DNA of 64,000 nucleotides, taken from a virus. Positions 7,265 through 16,100 of the stretch are shown piece after piece (position 1 is the first letter of the stretch; each line of letters opens with the position of its first letter). The DNA lies in IMG/VR virus record IMGVR_UViG_3300020581_000008, positions 33,024 to 97,023 of that record. One strand, 5' to 3'. The position numbers were made by a program, and so were the translations under genes. Below the pieces are notes generated by a model. The model was given only the letters and a program-made list of their open reading frames with translations. It made no database searches and was not told where the DNA came from.

Positions 7265-8539
7265 ATGGCCATCAACACCACAACTCGGTTACTGACGCCT
7301 AGTCCTGTTGAGCCGTCGATCTCGATCACGGATCTACAGCAGGCTTTCGGCGCGGCCGGGCTCCTCCCGCTCTCTGGCTATGGCGGCGGCGGTAGCAGCG
7401 CGGTGTGGTACACCGGCAGCGGTGTGCCGAGCAGCGGCACGGGCAACGTAGGCGATCTATATCTCAACACCGCAACCGGCAACGTGTATCAGAAAGGCGC
7501 CGGCGGTTGGGGTGCGCCGATCGAGAACCTCGTCGGCCCTGCGGGCGCTACTGGCGCGGCTGGTGCAGCAGGCGCCACGGGGCCTGCTGGCCCTACCGGG
7601 CCAACGGGGGCTACCGGGGCCACGGGCGCAACTGGCGCCGCCGGGGCGACGGGGCCGCAAGGCCCGGCTGGCGCCACAGGTGCCACCGGCCCAACGGGGC
7701 CGCAAGGGCCTGCCGGGCTAGGCAATCCGCTCGGGGCAGGATCGCTCGGCGCGGCAGCGGCGCAGTTTGTTGCGGCTGGGGACGGTTTCTGGCAGCCCGC
7801 GGCGCATGTCGTCGGTGTCCAGGCCGACTCATTCGATGTGGAGCGCTGGGAGGCGGCGGCCTCGGCGGTCAACTACCTGCGGGTGATCGCGCCGGCGACT
7901 GGCGGCAGCGTCCAACTGGCCGCGGCTGGCTCCGACGCGACGGTTGGCTTGACGCTCACGCCGAAGAACAACGGCAACGCGCTCTTCAACAGCACTGGCA
8001 TCTTCCAGATCGGCGGTAGCGGCAACGCGAACCCCGGGCTCGCCACCTACATAGCGGGCTTCTACGGTAGCGGCCCAGGTAACGCTGTTCTCGGGCTCTT
8101 GCGGGCCGACGGCGCAGCCCTGTGCCACCTGGCGATCGCCGGCCTTGAGTTGACCGACGCAGGAGGCCTCGGTGATACGAGCCACAACATTCTGGTCTTC
8201 GATATCGCGCGCCATCAGCAGGTCTACGTCAGCGACTGGACCGCCGGCTGGTACAGCGGTTCGCTGAACCCTGGAGCTGGCCACGCGCCGGACGTTTCGG
8301 TCGGCCGCGCGAGCGCAGGGGGCGTCCTCTCCGTCAATAGCAGCGCCAGCAACGATGGACTCGGCAAGATCGCCTTCGGCGGCGGCCGAGCCATCGGCCT
8401 CACCTCTACGGCCGCCGCCGCCACCACCACTGAGTATCCAAACAGCGGCGATTGGGGTTTGCACAAGAACACCACGACCGGCGTAACGATGCTGGTCCGC
8501 AACGACGGCGGCACGATCAAGTCCGCCGCGCTGGCATAG
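7265..8539 (+). CDS. Collagen-like head or neck fibre protein
   Basis: A 424-residue protein. Residues about 1-90 form an N-terminal anchor ending in a short [15 protein letters not shown] motif that often precedes phage collagen stalks. About 20 uninterrupted Gly-X-Y triplets follow (DNA 7535-7714), then a C-terminal trimeric-fibre-like domain of some 270 residues (repeated Gly/Ser/Asn turns, ending near [19 protein letters not shown]). Its place among the neck genes rather than after the tail genes suggests a fibre on the capsid or neck, probably for adhesion. The start at 7265 is the first ATG after the previous stop. Confidence 0.75.
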   Translation: MAINTTTRLLTPSPVEPSISITDLQQAFGAAGLLPLSGYGGGGSSAVWYTGSGVPSSGTGNVGDLYLNTATGNVYQKGAGGWGAPIENLVGPAGATGAAGAAGATGPAGPTGPTGATGATGATGAAGATGPQGPAGATGATGPTGPQGPAGLGNPLGAGSLGAAAAQFVAAGDGFWQPAAHVVGVQADSFDVERWEAAASAVNYLRVIAPATGGSVQLAAAGSDATVGLTLTPKNNGNALFNSTGIFQIGGSGNANPGLATYIAGFYGSGPGNAVLGLLRADGAALCHLAIAGLELTDAGGLGDTSHNILVFDIARHQQVYVSDWTAGWYSGSLNPGAGHAPDVSVGRASAGGVLSVNSSASNDGLGKIAFGGGRAIGLTSTAAAATTTEYPNSGDWGLHKNTTTGVTMLVRNDGGTIKSAALA

Positions 8540-8548
8540 GGAGACTCG

Positions 8549-8803
8549 ATGATCGTCAAGAATCAAGACGGAAGCGCCACTATCACCGACAAGGATGGAA
8601 ACGTCGTCCGCTACGAGATCGGACTGGATCCGAACGGTTCCGACCGCATGCAGCTGCTCTCGACCGGGAGCACGGGCAATCCTTCCCCGATTTTCGAGGG
8701 CGAAAACAGCGCCGGGCGCGCCAGCGGGCGATTCATCGATTGCGGTGGCTCGGCCGATGTGCTGACCGACCCCGAGACCGGCTTCGTTCGCTGGGCCGGT
8801 TAA
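8549..8803 (+). CDS. Hypothetical small protein
   Basis: An 84-residue protein with a strong GGGAG site 6 bases before the ATG. The first half is a beta-hairpin-like stretch (IVKNQDGSATITDKDGNVVRYEIG). No family is recognised. It lies directly after the collagen-like fibre gene and before another tiny gene, so it may be a fibre-associated protein or chaperone. Confidence 0.6.
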   Translation: MIVKNQDGSATITDKDGNVVRYEIGLDPNGSDRMQLLSTGSTGNPSPIFEGENSAGRASGRFIDCGGSADVLTDPETGFVRWAG

Positions 8804-8806
8804 CCG

Positions 8807-8998
8807 ATGGCCTTTCTCGTCCAAGATGGCCCGATGGCCCTGATTTACGAGGCGCTCGCGACGCACCCCGTAGTGCGTGCTTGGCAGATCGTGAACAACC
8901 TGCAACCGGTTGCAATCCAGGCTGCACCAGCCGCGGCTGCGCCGCCGCCCGAGCAGCCCGAGCAGGCGCCACCAAAGCCCAAGCAGCACCGCAAGTAA
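8807..8998 (+). CDS. Hypothetical small protein with Pro-rich tail
   Basis: A 63-residue protein with an N-terminal helical half (ALIYEALATHPVVRAWQIVNNL) and a C-terminal disordered Pro/Gln/Lys tail. It begins 3 bases after the previous stop, so it is probably translated by coupling. No family is recognised; the context is the fibre/neck region. Confidence 0.55.
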   Translation: MAFLVQDGPMALIYEALATHPVVRAWQIVNNLQPVAIQAAPAAAAPPPEQPEQAPPKPKQHRK

Positions 8999-9008
8999 GG
9001 ACAGCCTC

Positions 9009-9674
9009 TTGACAATCACGCCGACAGCACTAGATACCGACCTGCGCGCAATGGCGCAGTCGCTGATCGGTGCGCTTGGCCGCACCCTGCTGCTGCGTCG
9101 GCCAGTGCGGCAAGAGATCAAGGCGGGGGCCAACATCGGCACCGTTGCGGTATCGCCACTGTCCTCGGCAGCGCTGTCTGTGAACGGTAGCGCGCTTGCT
9201 GGCGCAACCGCCATCGGCCTGCGGCGGCCTATGGGCTTGTCGGGGCTGCTGGTGGCCAACGACTCGCTGCTGATCGGCGGCGCAAGCTACCGCGTCGTGG
9301 GCGGCCCATACCAACCCGACGGCGCGGGCGCGCTTGCTGCCGTTACATTCACGCCAGCGCTTGCCACACCTGCCAGCGACGGCGATCCGGTGGCTGTAAC
9401 GTTTTCCGGCACGGAGTACACCATCAAGGGGGCGGTTTCGGGGTTCTCGCTGTTTCTCATCAACAGCAGCGATAGCCAGATCGAGTCCGGTGATTTTAAG
9501 GTCACGATTGCGCAAGCAGACCTTGATGCGTTTGGCATTCAGCCGACCACCAAGGATGAGCTTTACAACGGGCCGGACACAACCTACCCGCGGTGCGCGA
9601 TCTTGAATGTCACGTCCATTGCGAGCGGCGAACAAGATGCAGCGGTTGAGCTACACGCGAGGGCTGCAAAGTAA
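9009..9674 (+). CDS. Head closure/stopper-like neck protein
   Basis: A 221-residue protein. The preferred start is TTG at 9009, preceded by AAGGA, with an in-frame ATG at 9051 as the alternative. The sequence is beta-rich with GLLVANDSLLIGGASYRVVGGPYQ and a later ATGSPVAVTF-like strand pattern. The gene lies between fibre genes and the gp10-like tail-completion gene, the usual place for a head closure protein that stops DNA leakage. The function is assigned by position and fold character only. Confidence 0.5.
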   Translation: MTITPTALDTDLRAMAQSLIGALGRTLLLRRPVRQEIKAGANIGTVAVSPLSSAALSVNGSALAGATAIGLRRPMGLSGLLVANDSLLIGGASYRVVGGPYQPDGAGALAAVTFTPALATPASDGDPVAVTFSGTEYTIKGAVSGFSLFLINSSDSQIESGDFKVTIAQADLDAFGIQPTTKDELYNGPDTTYPRCAILNVTSIASGEQDAAVELHARAAK

Positions 9675-10174
9675 TGGCCGCGTCCGCCACGTTGGCGCAG
9701 TTTAATGCGCAAATCGACAAGTGGATCGGCGTCACAATACCGGCCAAGGCCGTTGCCTTCCAGAAAAAGATCCACTTTATGGTGCTGGGCGCGGCTTTCC
9801 AGGACGCGCAAGGCAACATCCGCATGGTGTCGGGGCTGCTGCAAATGACACCCGTCGATACGGGCCGTGCGCGCGGCAACTGGCAGTCGTCGGCCGGTAC
9901 GCCGGCGAGCGGCACGATCGAGGGTTTTCCGAAGAGCGCGCGCAAGCCGGGCGATACCGCCGCGACGGCTGATTTCATCGGTGCACCGCCCACACCCGCC
10001 GAGCAAGAGGCGGCCGCTGCGGGCCTCGGCGGCTTGGTCTTTGGGCAAACCAGCTACATCACGAACAATCTGCCGTACATCGCGATCCTGAATGACGGTG
10101 GCGTCAACCGTGTGGCGCATCACATGGTGGAGCGTGCCGTGGCAAACGTGCGTAGCGTGCTGGCGGCCGGATAG
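9674..10174 (+). CDS. Tail completion/neck protein (HK97 gp10-like)
   Basis: A 166-residue protein with the hallmark of HK97 gp10-type proteins: a helical N-terminus, TPVDTGRARGNWQSS in the middle, and ITNNLPYIAILNDGG followed by a C-terminal helix (HMVERAVANVRSVL). These proteins join the filled head to the tail. The gene overlaps the preceding stop by one base (TAATG), indicating coupled translation. Confidence 0.8.
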   Translation: MAASATLAQFNAQIDKWIGVTIPAKAVAFQKKIHFMVLGAAFQDAQGNIRMVSGLLQMTPVDTGRARGNWQSSAGTPASGTIEGFPKSARKPGDTAATADFIGAPPTPAEQEAAAAGLGGLVFGQTSYITNNLPYIAILNDGGVNRVAHHMVERAVANVRSVLAAG

Positions 10175-10178
10175 ACAC

Positions 10179-10469
10179 ATGGGCGTCAAGATCAACGCAT
10201 GGGGCGGCACCGACAAGCGGGGAATCTATGAGTTCCACTGCCCTGGCTGCGGCCTTGCGCACGCTGTCAGCACCCGCGGGGAGCATGCGTGGACGTGGAA
10301 TGGCTCGGACGAGAGCCCCACGTTTACGCCGTCGATACTGTCATGTGGCAGCGACAGCGAGCGGCGTTGCCACAGCTTTGTCAAGGACGGCCGCATTCAG
10401 TTCCTCACGGACTGTTATCACAACCTTGCGGGCCAGACGGTCGATCTGCCCGATTGGAAAGATGTGTAA
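10179..10469 (+). CDS. DUF6527-family protein
   Basis: A 96-residue protein matching the DUF6527 pattern: YEFHCPGCGLAHAV (zinc-type CxxC), WTWNGSDESPTFTPSIL, then CHSFVKDGRIQFLTDCYH and GQTVDLP. Family function is unknown, though members are frequent in phage morphogenesis and lysis neighbourhoods. The several Cys and His residues suggest a bound metal. It lies between two neck/tail-joining genes and begins 4 bases after the preceding stop. Confidence 0.75.
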   Translation: MGVKINAWGGTDKRGIYEFHCPGCGLAHAVSTRGEHAWTWNGSDESPTFTPSILSCGSDSERRCHSFVKDGRIQFLTDCYHNLAGQTVDLPDWKDV

Positions 10470-10940
10470 GTGGCAACCAATGTCCATGCGAATGCTGTGC
10501 AACTCCTCCGCGCGCGCCACGAGGCGAAATTCGACGGCAGCGGTGGCCTACGGCCCGGCTTTGCGGTCAAGTACCCGAACTCACCCGATTTTGTGCAACC
10601 GGACAACGCGCCGTGGTCCGACTGGCGCCCCATGTGGGCGCACGCTACCCAACTCACAGCCAACGCTGCGGGCGGCGAGCGCCGGATCGGTACGCTCATC
10701 GAGGACATCAACGTACCGCGACTCAACGGCGAATTGTTGCCGGCGCAGATTGGTGATGACATCTGCGTCGTCTGGCGCCCCGACACGCCGGACTTGCCAT
10801 ATGTCATCCCGTCGGGCGCTGGCTACAGGTTCCGTTTCTTCCCGACAACCGTTACGGAAGTTGGGATTGCGCGAGACGACAATGCGTGGTTTCGCTGCAC
10901 GGCAGTTACACCGCTCTGGTACGACTACGTCCCGAGCTAG
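10470..10940 (+). CDS. Tail terminator-like protein (DUF4128-like)
   Basis: A 156-residue protein, GTG start immediately after the previous TAA. It sits between the gp10-like protein and the tail tube, the expected position of the tail terminator that caps the tube and binds the neck. The alpha/beta make-up, with a closing AWFRCTAVTPLWYDY strand, resembles DUF4128-type terminators. The assignment rests mainly on gene order. Confidence 0.6.
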   Translation: MATNVHANAVQLLRARHEAKFDGSGGLRPGFAVKYPNSPDFVQPDNAPWSDWRPMWAHATQLTANAAGGERRIGTLIEDINVPRLNGELLPAQIGDDICVVWRPDTPDLPYVIPSGAGYRFRFFPTTVTEVGIARDDNAWFRCTAVTPLWYDYVPS

Positions 10941-10958
10941 GCGAGAGGAGAAAAGGCC

Positions 10959-12143
10959 ATGAGTGCGAGCAGCTCCGTACGGCATACGCGCCTAGCGACG
11001 CGCGAAACGACCTACGGCACGCCCATCAGCAGTGCGGGTAGGGTTATCCGCCGCACTGGCGGAAACTTCGCCGTCACGACAACGGCTGGCGCCAGCAAAG
11101 AGGTGCGGACTGATTTGCAGTCCACGCAGACGTACCGCACCAACCAGGCTAGCACCTACACGATCGAGGACGAGTGGGTATACGGCGTCCACAACTACGA
11201 GCTTGAGGACCACTTCCTCAATACCTGGAGCCCGCTGCTGAGCAGTAGCGTAACGACCAGCAGCGCCACAGCGATCAGCGCGGCCAGCAGCGACAACAGT
11301 TTCAACCGCGCCACCGGCGACTTTACGGTCGATGGCGTCGTGGTGGGGGCGCCAATCAAGACTGGCGGCTTCACCAACGCAGGGAATAACGGCGTCTTTC
11401 GGGTGGTGTCCGTAACGGCACTCAAGATCATTGTGGCGGGCACGCTCATTACGGAGGCAGCCGGCACCAATAGCCTCGTGGTGGCGCGTTACCTGCGGCA
11501 AGGCACCACGGACATGTTTGTGACGTTCGAGGAGTATTACAGCGACCTCGCGACGCCGCAGTACATCGTCTATCCCGGCATGGTGAACGACATGTGGGAG
11601 TGGAAGTTCTCTCACCCCGGCGAGATCACCACCAAGTTTGACTACAAGGGCCGGCCGCCGATTCCAGCTGCCACCACAGGCAGCAACAACGGCACCATCA
11701 CGGCGTACGCGGCTAACCCCGTGATGAACAGCAGCGACAGCTGGAAGGTGGCGATCGAGGGCGGCACGCCCATTACCGTGTGGGTGAAGGACTTCACGAT
11801 CACTTGCAAGAACAACAAGCGCGAGATCGGCAGCGCCGGCACGCTGGGCGCCAAGCTGCAAGGCAAGTCCACCTTCGACGTGGCGGGCCAGGTAGTGCTG
11901 TACAACGACGCCAACGGCCTGCTGATCGCCAACAAGCACTTTGCCTTTACTGATTCCGCCTGGGAGTTTCAGTGCATCGATGCGCTGGGCAACACCCAGC
12001 ACTTCTATATCCCGAAGCTCAACTACACCGCTGGCGCGCCGCTTTCCGGGCCAAAGGACCAGGACGTCATGATTACGTTGCCGTTCACGGCGAAGCAGGA
12101 TCCTGTGACCGGCACGATGATTCAGATCTCGGCGTTTTCGTGA
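10959..12143 (+). CDS. Major tail tube protein with inserted beta domain
   Basis: A 394-residue protein at the tail-tube position, just before the tail chaperones. It begins with an extended arm (SVRHTRLATRETTYGTP) typical of tube proteins that contact adjacent rings. Residues about 105-168 are a separate beta domain (SDNSFNRATGDFTVDGVVV, then NNGVFRVVSVTALKIIV) whose relative is found in the LamG tail protein at 20936-24247. It should polymerise into the tail tube. The inserted domain probably decorates the tail surface. GAGAGGAG lies upstream of the ATG. Confidence 0.8.
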   Translation: MSASSSVRHTRLATRETTYGTPISSAGRVIRRTGGNFAVTTTAGASKEVRTDLQSTQTYRTNQASTYTIEDEWVYGVHNYELEDHFLNTWSPLLSSSVTTSSATAISAASSDNSFNRATGDFTVDGVVVGAPIKTGGFTNAGNNGVFRVVSVTALKIIVAGTLITEAAGTNSLVVARYLRQGTTDMFVTFEEYYSDLATPQYIVYPGMVNDMWEWKFSHPGEITTKFDYKGRPPIPAATTGSNNGTITAYAANPVMNSSDSWKVAIEGGTPITVWVKDFTITCKNNKREIGSAGTLGAKLQGKSTFDVAGQVVLYNDANGLLIANKHFAFTDSAWEFQCIDALGNTQHFYIPKLNYTAGAPLSGPKDQDVMITLPFTAKQDPVTGTMIQISAFS

Positions 12144-12154
12144 CGCCGGGGGCT

Positions 12155-12214
12155 GGCGCTGCCGGGTGGCGTAAAGCCTAGGGCCGAAAGCCCGCCTCCC
12201 GGCCCGGCAGCGCC
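12155..12214 (+). promoter_or_regulatory. Strong stem-loop before the tail chaperone genes
   Basis: In the 147-base spacer, a perfect 12-base inverted repeat GGCGCTGCCGGG (12155-12166) and CCCGGCAGCGCC (12203-12214) encloses a second hairpin (GGGC 12181-12184, GCCC 12190-12193). There is no T-run, so it is not a classical terminator. It may act as an RNA stability or processing element that sets tube versus chaperone expression. Confidence 0.55.
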
Positions 12215-12290
12215 GGTTGTAGCAATTGGTAGATATGGGTGCTACGCGCTGCACCAATACGGGGGGCAGAAACCGGGAGGTAACAACAAC

Positions 12291-12758
12291 ATGCCTTTAG
12301 ATGTGCAAGGCTACAACGCAGACCCTCTGTTGGTGAAGTGCGGGCGCCCCGTCGATCTCGGCCGCAACAAAGACGGTACGATGCGCCGCATTTGGGTGCG
12401 CCCCTTTGGGCACGCCTACGATGCGCGGCTTTCGGCACTGCGCAAGAACGCTGGCGAGCGTGCGTGCCAAAAAGACCCAGAGCTCGACCGCGAATGCCAG
12501 ATTGTGACGATGGCCGAGCTGATCCTTTGCCGGCGCGACCCGCAAGGCGCCGACATGGACGCATGGGAAAACTTCAAGGGCGCAGACGGGACAACGTACC
12601 CACCAACGCTCGAACATAAGAAGGACATGTTGCGCGGCGGCCTCCAGGGAGAAGACCCCAACAGTTACACCCGGCAGTTCTTTCTCGACGTCGCAACTGT
12701 TGCGGGCGAGCAGGCGACATTCGTTGCGGAGGAGAAGGAGGCAGCAGCAAAAAACTGA
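12291..12758 (+). CDS. Tail assembly chaperone G
   Basis: A 155-residue protein located between tail tube and tape measure, the position of lambda gpG-type chaperones. It contains CRRDPQGADMDAWENFKG and ends in an acidic/Ala tail (EEKEAAAKN). Its last codons form a -1 slippery site directly before the TGA, so a fraction of ribosomes should make the G-T fusion with the next frame. The chaperone coats the tape measure during tail assembly and is absent from the virion. GGGAGG precedes the ATG. Confidence 0.8.
   Translation: MPLDVQGYNADPLLVKCGRPVDLGRNKDGTMRRIWVRPFGHAYDARLSALRKNAGERACQKDPELDRECQIVTMAELILCRRDPQGADMDAWENFKGADGTTYPPTLEHKKDMLRGGLQGEDPNSYTRQFFLDVATVAGEQATFVAEEKEAAAKN
12728..12758 (+). 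promoter_or_regulatory. Programmed -1 ribosomal frameshift site
   Basis: The heptamer A AAA AAC occupies 12749-12755 in the correct phase of the G frame and is followed at once by TGA (12756-12758). A purine-rich internal Shine-Dalgarno-like stretch, including AAGGAGG at 12735-12741, lies 7 bases upstream and can stimulate slippage as in dnaX. Slipping back by one base joins the G frame to the downstream frame in phase. Confidence 0.8.
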
Positions 12759-13171
12759 TGGAGTGCCTCGCTTACGAGCTGAGGCACAGCGGCAGCCCAG
12801 AGATCAGCCAGTTCGAGCGTGACATTGCGGAGCGCGGCAACGAGGAAGCGCGGGCCAGGATTGAAAAGCGTGAGCGCAACAAACCAGAGCTCTGGGCTGC
12901 CAACCGCTTGGCGTGGCGCGTCTTCTGGCACACGACGCGCGGGCGCAGTAACGGCATGGGCATGGGGCTCATTGCGCCAAGCGAGGTGGCGACTTACCTG
13001 CACACTTGGCTGCCGGAGCTGCACCTCGACGAGGAGGAGCGCGAGGATTTGCTGCTTGCCGTCGAGCGCCTCGACGAGCGGTACTACAACCACCACAACA
13101 AGAAAAAGGACACACGGCCGCCCATTGTTGGCCCCGATGGGCGGCCCGTAGTGCCGAGCGGCGATGGCTGA
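12758..13171 (+). CDS. Tail assembly chaperone T region
   Basis: A 137-codon frame overlapping the G stop as TGATG. It is in the -1 frame relative to G, so it is probably expressed mainly as the C-terminal half of a G-T fusion, though reinitiation at the ATG is also possible. It has helical, charged segments (ERDIAERGNEEARARIEKRE) and a LHTWLPELHLDEEEREDLLL stretch. T domains recruit the tail tube protein. The end overlaps the tape measure start by 8 bases. Confidence 0.75.
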   Translation: MECLAYELRHSGSPEISQFERDIAERGNEEARARIEKRERNKPELWAANRLAWRVFWHTTRGRSNGMGMGLIAPSEVATYLHTWLPELHLDEEEREDLLLAVERLDERYYNHHNKKKDTRPPIVGPDGRPVVPSGDG

Positions 13172-16100
13172 TAGCGAGAGCTTGCTCATCAGCGTGGACC
13201 CCGGAGGAGTTGTATCCGGGGTCCGTGTCGCGGCTGCATCACTCGATCAGCTCAAGGCCAGTGCTGCATCTGCCCTAACGGGCGTTTCGGGCGTCACACA
13301 AGCGGCAGGCGCCTTTACGGGCGCGGCCAGCGGCATGGCGCAGGCCGCCGGGACCGTCACAGTCGCACTCCGTACGCAGTCCGGGGCCATAAGCCAGATA
13401 GCGGCCCAGCAAGCCGTCATGGCGCAAGCCACGCAGGCGCTCGCCACAAAGTATGCCGGCGCGACGGGCGACATGGCGGCTGCCACAACCGAATGGAAAG
13501 CAAAAGTGCAGGAGGTCTATACCTACCTGCTGACCGGCAAGGAGGCGTTCGGCAGTTGGGCCACTGCCGGCGTCACGTCGTACCGCGAGGTCATCGACGC
13601 GGTTGCGGAAGTGGAGACATCGCTTGGGCTGCTGATGCTGACGCAGGGCACCTACACCACAACTGCCGCCACCGCCACGAGCGCGACGATTACCGAAGCA
13701 GCCGCGATGGATGCCCTTGCGGCTGCGATCGTCCAGGTACGGGAGGCGCAGGCCGCGACGGCCGGCACAGGCGCCGTAGCGGGCGCCACGCAGGCCACGA
13801 CGGGCGTCGTAAACGTGACGGCGATCGAAGCAGAGGCAGCGGCGCGCGGTGCTGACACAACGGCGCTCAATGCCGAGGCCGCTGCCGCAGCACGCCTCGA
13901 TGCCGTACTGACAGATCTCGCCGGCAAAACGACAGCCGCCAGCTTGCGCGTGATGGTAGCGGGCGATGCCCCTGCGCTCGCGTTGGTGAATGCGGAGCTA
14001 GAACAGCGCGACGCGCTGATCGCTGCCGGCGCCGCGATGTACAGCAAGGAAGGCGAATTTATCATCCTGAACGAGGCTGGCGCTGCCGCTGTGCGTACGC
14101 AGGTCGTGGCGCTACAGGAACAGCAGGCTGCGCTTGCGGCTGTAAACGCCGAACAGGCCGAAACCGCCGGTGCCTTGGGCAACATCGAGGCGATCGGTGC
14201 CCGAATGGTGATCCGCATGGTGCTAATGGGCATCGTGCTGGCGCTCGGTGCAGTCGTCACGAAGAGCGTCGAGGCGGCCACAGCCTTCGAAAACAGCATG
14301 ACGCGGTTGCAGACGCTCGTGGGTGTCTCTAAAACTGAAGCCGACAGCTATCGCGGCGCGATGGCTGATATCGCCGTCTCAACAGGCCAGACGGCAGACG
14401 AGAACGCCAAGGCGATGTTTGCCATTACGTCCGAGGGCATGCGCGGGCAGAGTGCGCTCGACCTGCTTAAGGCGAGCGCCGAAGGCGCGGCCGTTGGGTT
14501 GGGCGATCAGACGGTCGTGGCGCGGACAGCCGCTGCCGCGATTGAGGCGTATGGTGCGCAAAACCTGTCCGCAAAGGAAGCGATCGGCGGCCTGATCCTT
14601 GCGGCGCGCGAGGGTAACACTACAGTCGAGTCTATTGCGTCAGCCTTCGGCCGCGTTTTGGGTGTTGCGGCGGCCGTCCATGTCGGCTTCGATGACGTCA
14701 TCTCCTCGATCGCATCCTTCACACGGATGGGGGTGAGCGCGCAAGAAGCCGCCACCGGCCTGCGTAGCACTATCCAAGCACTCGAACTACGGAACACGAA
14801 GGGCGCCAACGATGCGCTCAAGACAATCGGCATGTCGGTGGCATCGCTCCGCGAGGAGATCCAAAGCAAGGGCCTAGCAGCATCGCTCGTGGATATCGTG
14901 GCTAAATTCAACGCCGCAGGTAGTGGCGCCGAGGCGATGGCCAAAATCATCCCCAACATTCGCGGCTTGGCAGAGGTGCTTTCCAACGCCAACAGCCAAG
15001 CGACAGCGTATGTTGGCATCTCTGAGCGCGTACATGCAGAGATGGGCACAGCGCTCGACGACGCTAACAAGATAGCGGAACAAAACCCGGCCAATGTCTT
15101 CCGGCAGATGACGGCAGCGGTAGGCGTGGCAGCAATCGCGATCGCAAGCGGCCTGCTCCCGCAACTTGTAGGGGTGGCGAATGCGATCAAGGAGGCCGCC
15201 ACCTCGGGCGACTTACAAAAGTGGGCATCGGTAGCGGCTACCGCGTTCGGCGGCGTGGTGGAAATCGGCAAGGTGCTGGCCGCGATACTGGCTAACCTGC
15301 CGTTTCTGATCACAGCTTATGCCGGCTCGCTCGCCATAGCCGCCGCCGCAGAAACCAGCGTTGCCGATGCTGGGGCCTTTGTTGCACTCCGGCTTGAGGC
15401 GATCGGCGCTGCCATCGCGGCCAACCCGGTCGGCGCTGCCGCGGCGGCATTTGTGTTGCTCGCGCTGGCCATGAACCGCGTGGCTGTCGAATCGATAGCC
15501 GATTCAAACGCCTTTTTGGACGAAACTGCCCGCATGGCTGCACAGGAGCCGGTGCTCGCTCGCCTACGCCAGGGGTATGACGTATTGACAAAGTCGATCC
15601 GTGACCAGGGTGATGCACTGCGCGAAAACCGCGACAAGGGCACCGTGACGGCTGTGCCGGCCAGCACGCCAAGCGGTTCTGTTACGCCAGGTTTTGGTGC
15701 CCAAGCGTCCACTAGCGCTAACTCATTCCTGGGGCAGATGGATGCAATCAACAAGGCGTACCAAGTACAGGTGCAGGCGGCCGGGCAGGATAAGACGGCC
15801 GTTGCGGCTGCCGATGCTGAGCGGACACACGAGATCACAAATCTACAGGTGAGCACGCAGGCGTTTCTTGACCACGCCCGCGCTGTGCTAACCGACCGCG
15901 ATGCTGCGCTCAAGGATCAGATCGCCAACCGCGATCTCGTGGCGGAGCAACTACGCCAAGCGCAACAGCGCCCGACGGTTAGAATCGGGGGCGCCGACCC
16001 CATCACGGTACGTAACCCGGCGATTGACCAGAATGCGGCCGCGCTACAAAACCTCAATAACCAGATTAAGACCAACACGACGCAGCTTGCGAACGACAAG

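Noticed and set aside
7489-7872. Minus-strand frame with Gly/Pro/Ala repeats opposite the collagen stalk
   Set aside because: It is the antisense of the Gly-X-Y codons, has no ribosome-binding site and lies wholly within a well-supported gene.
6995-8539. A long open frame beginning 270 bases before the collagen-like gene
   Set aside because: The upstream part overlaps the real gene at 6915-7250 in another frame and is a shadow; the ATG at 7265 directly follows that gene's stop.
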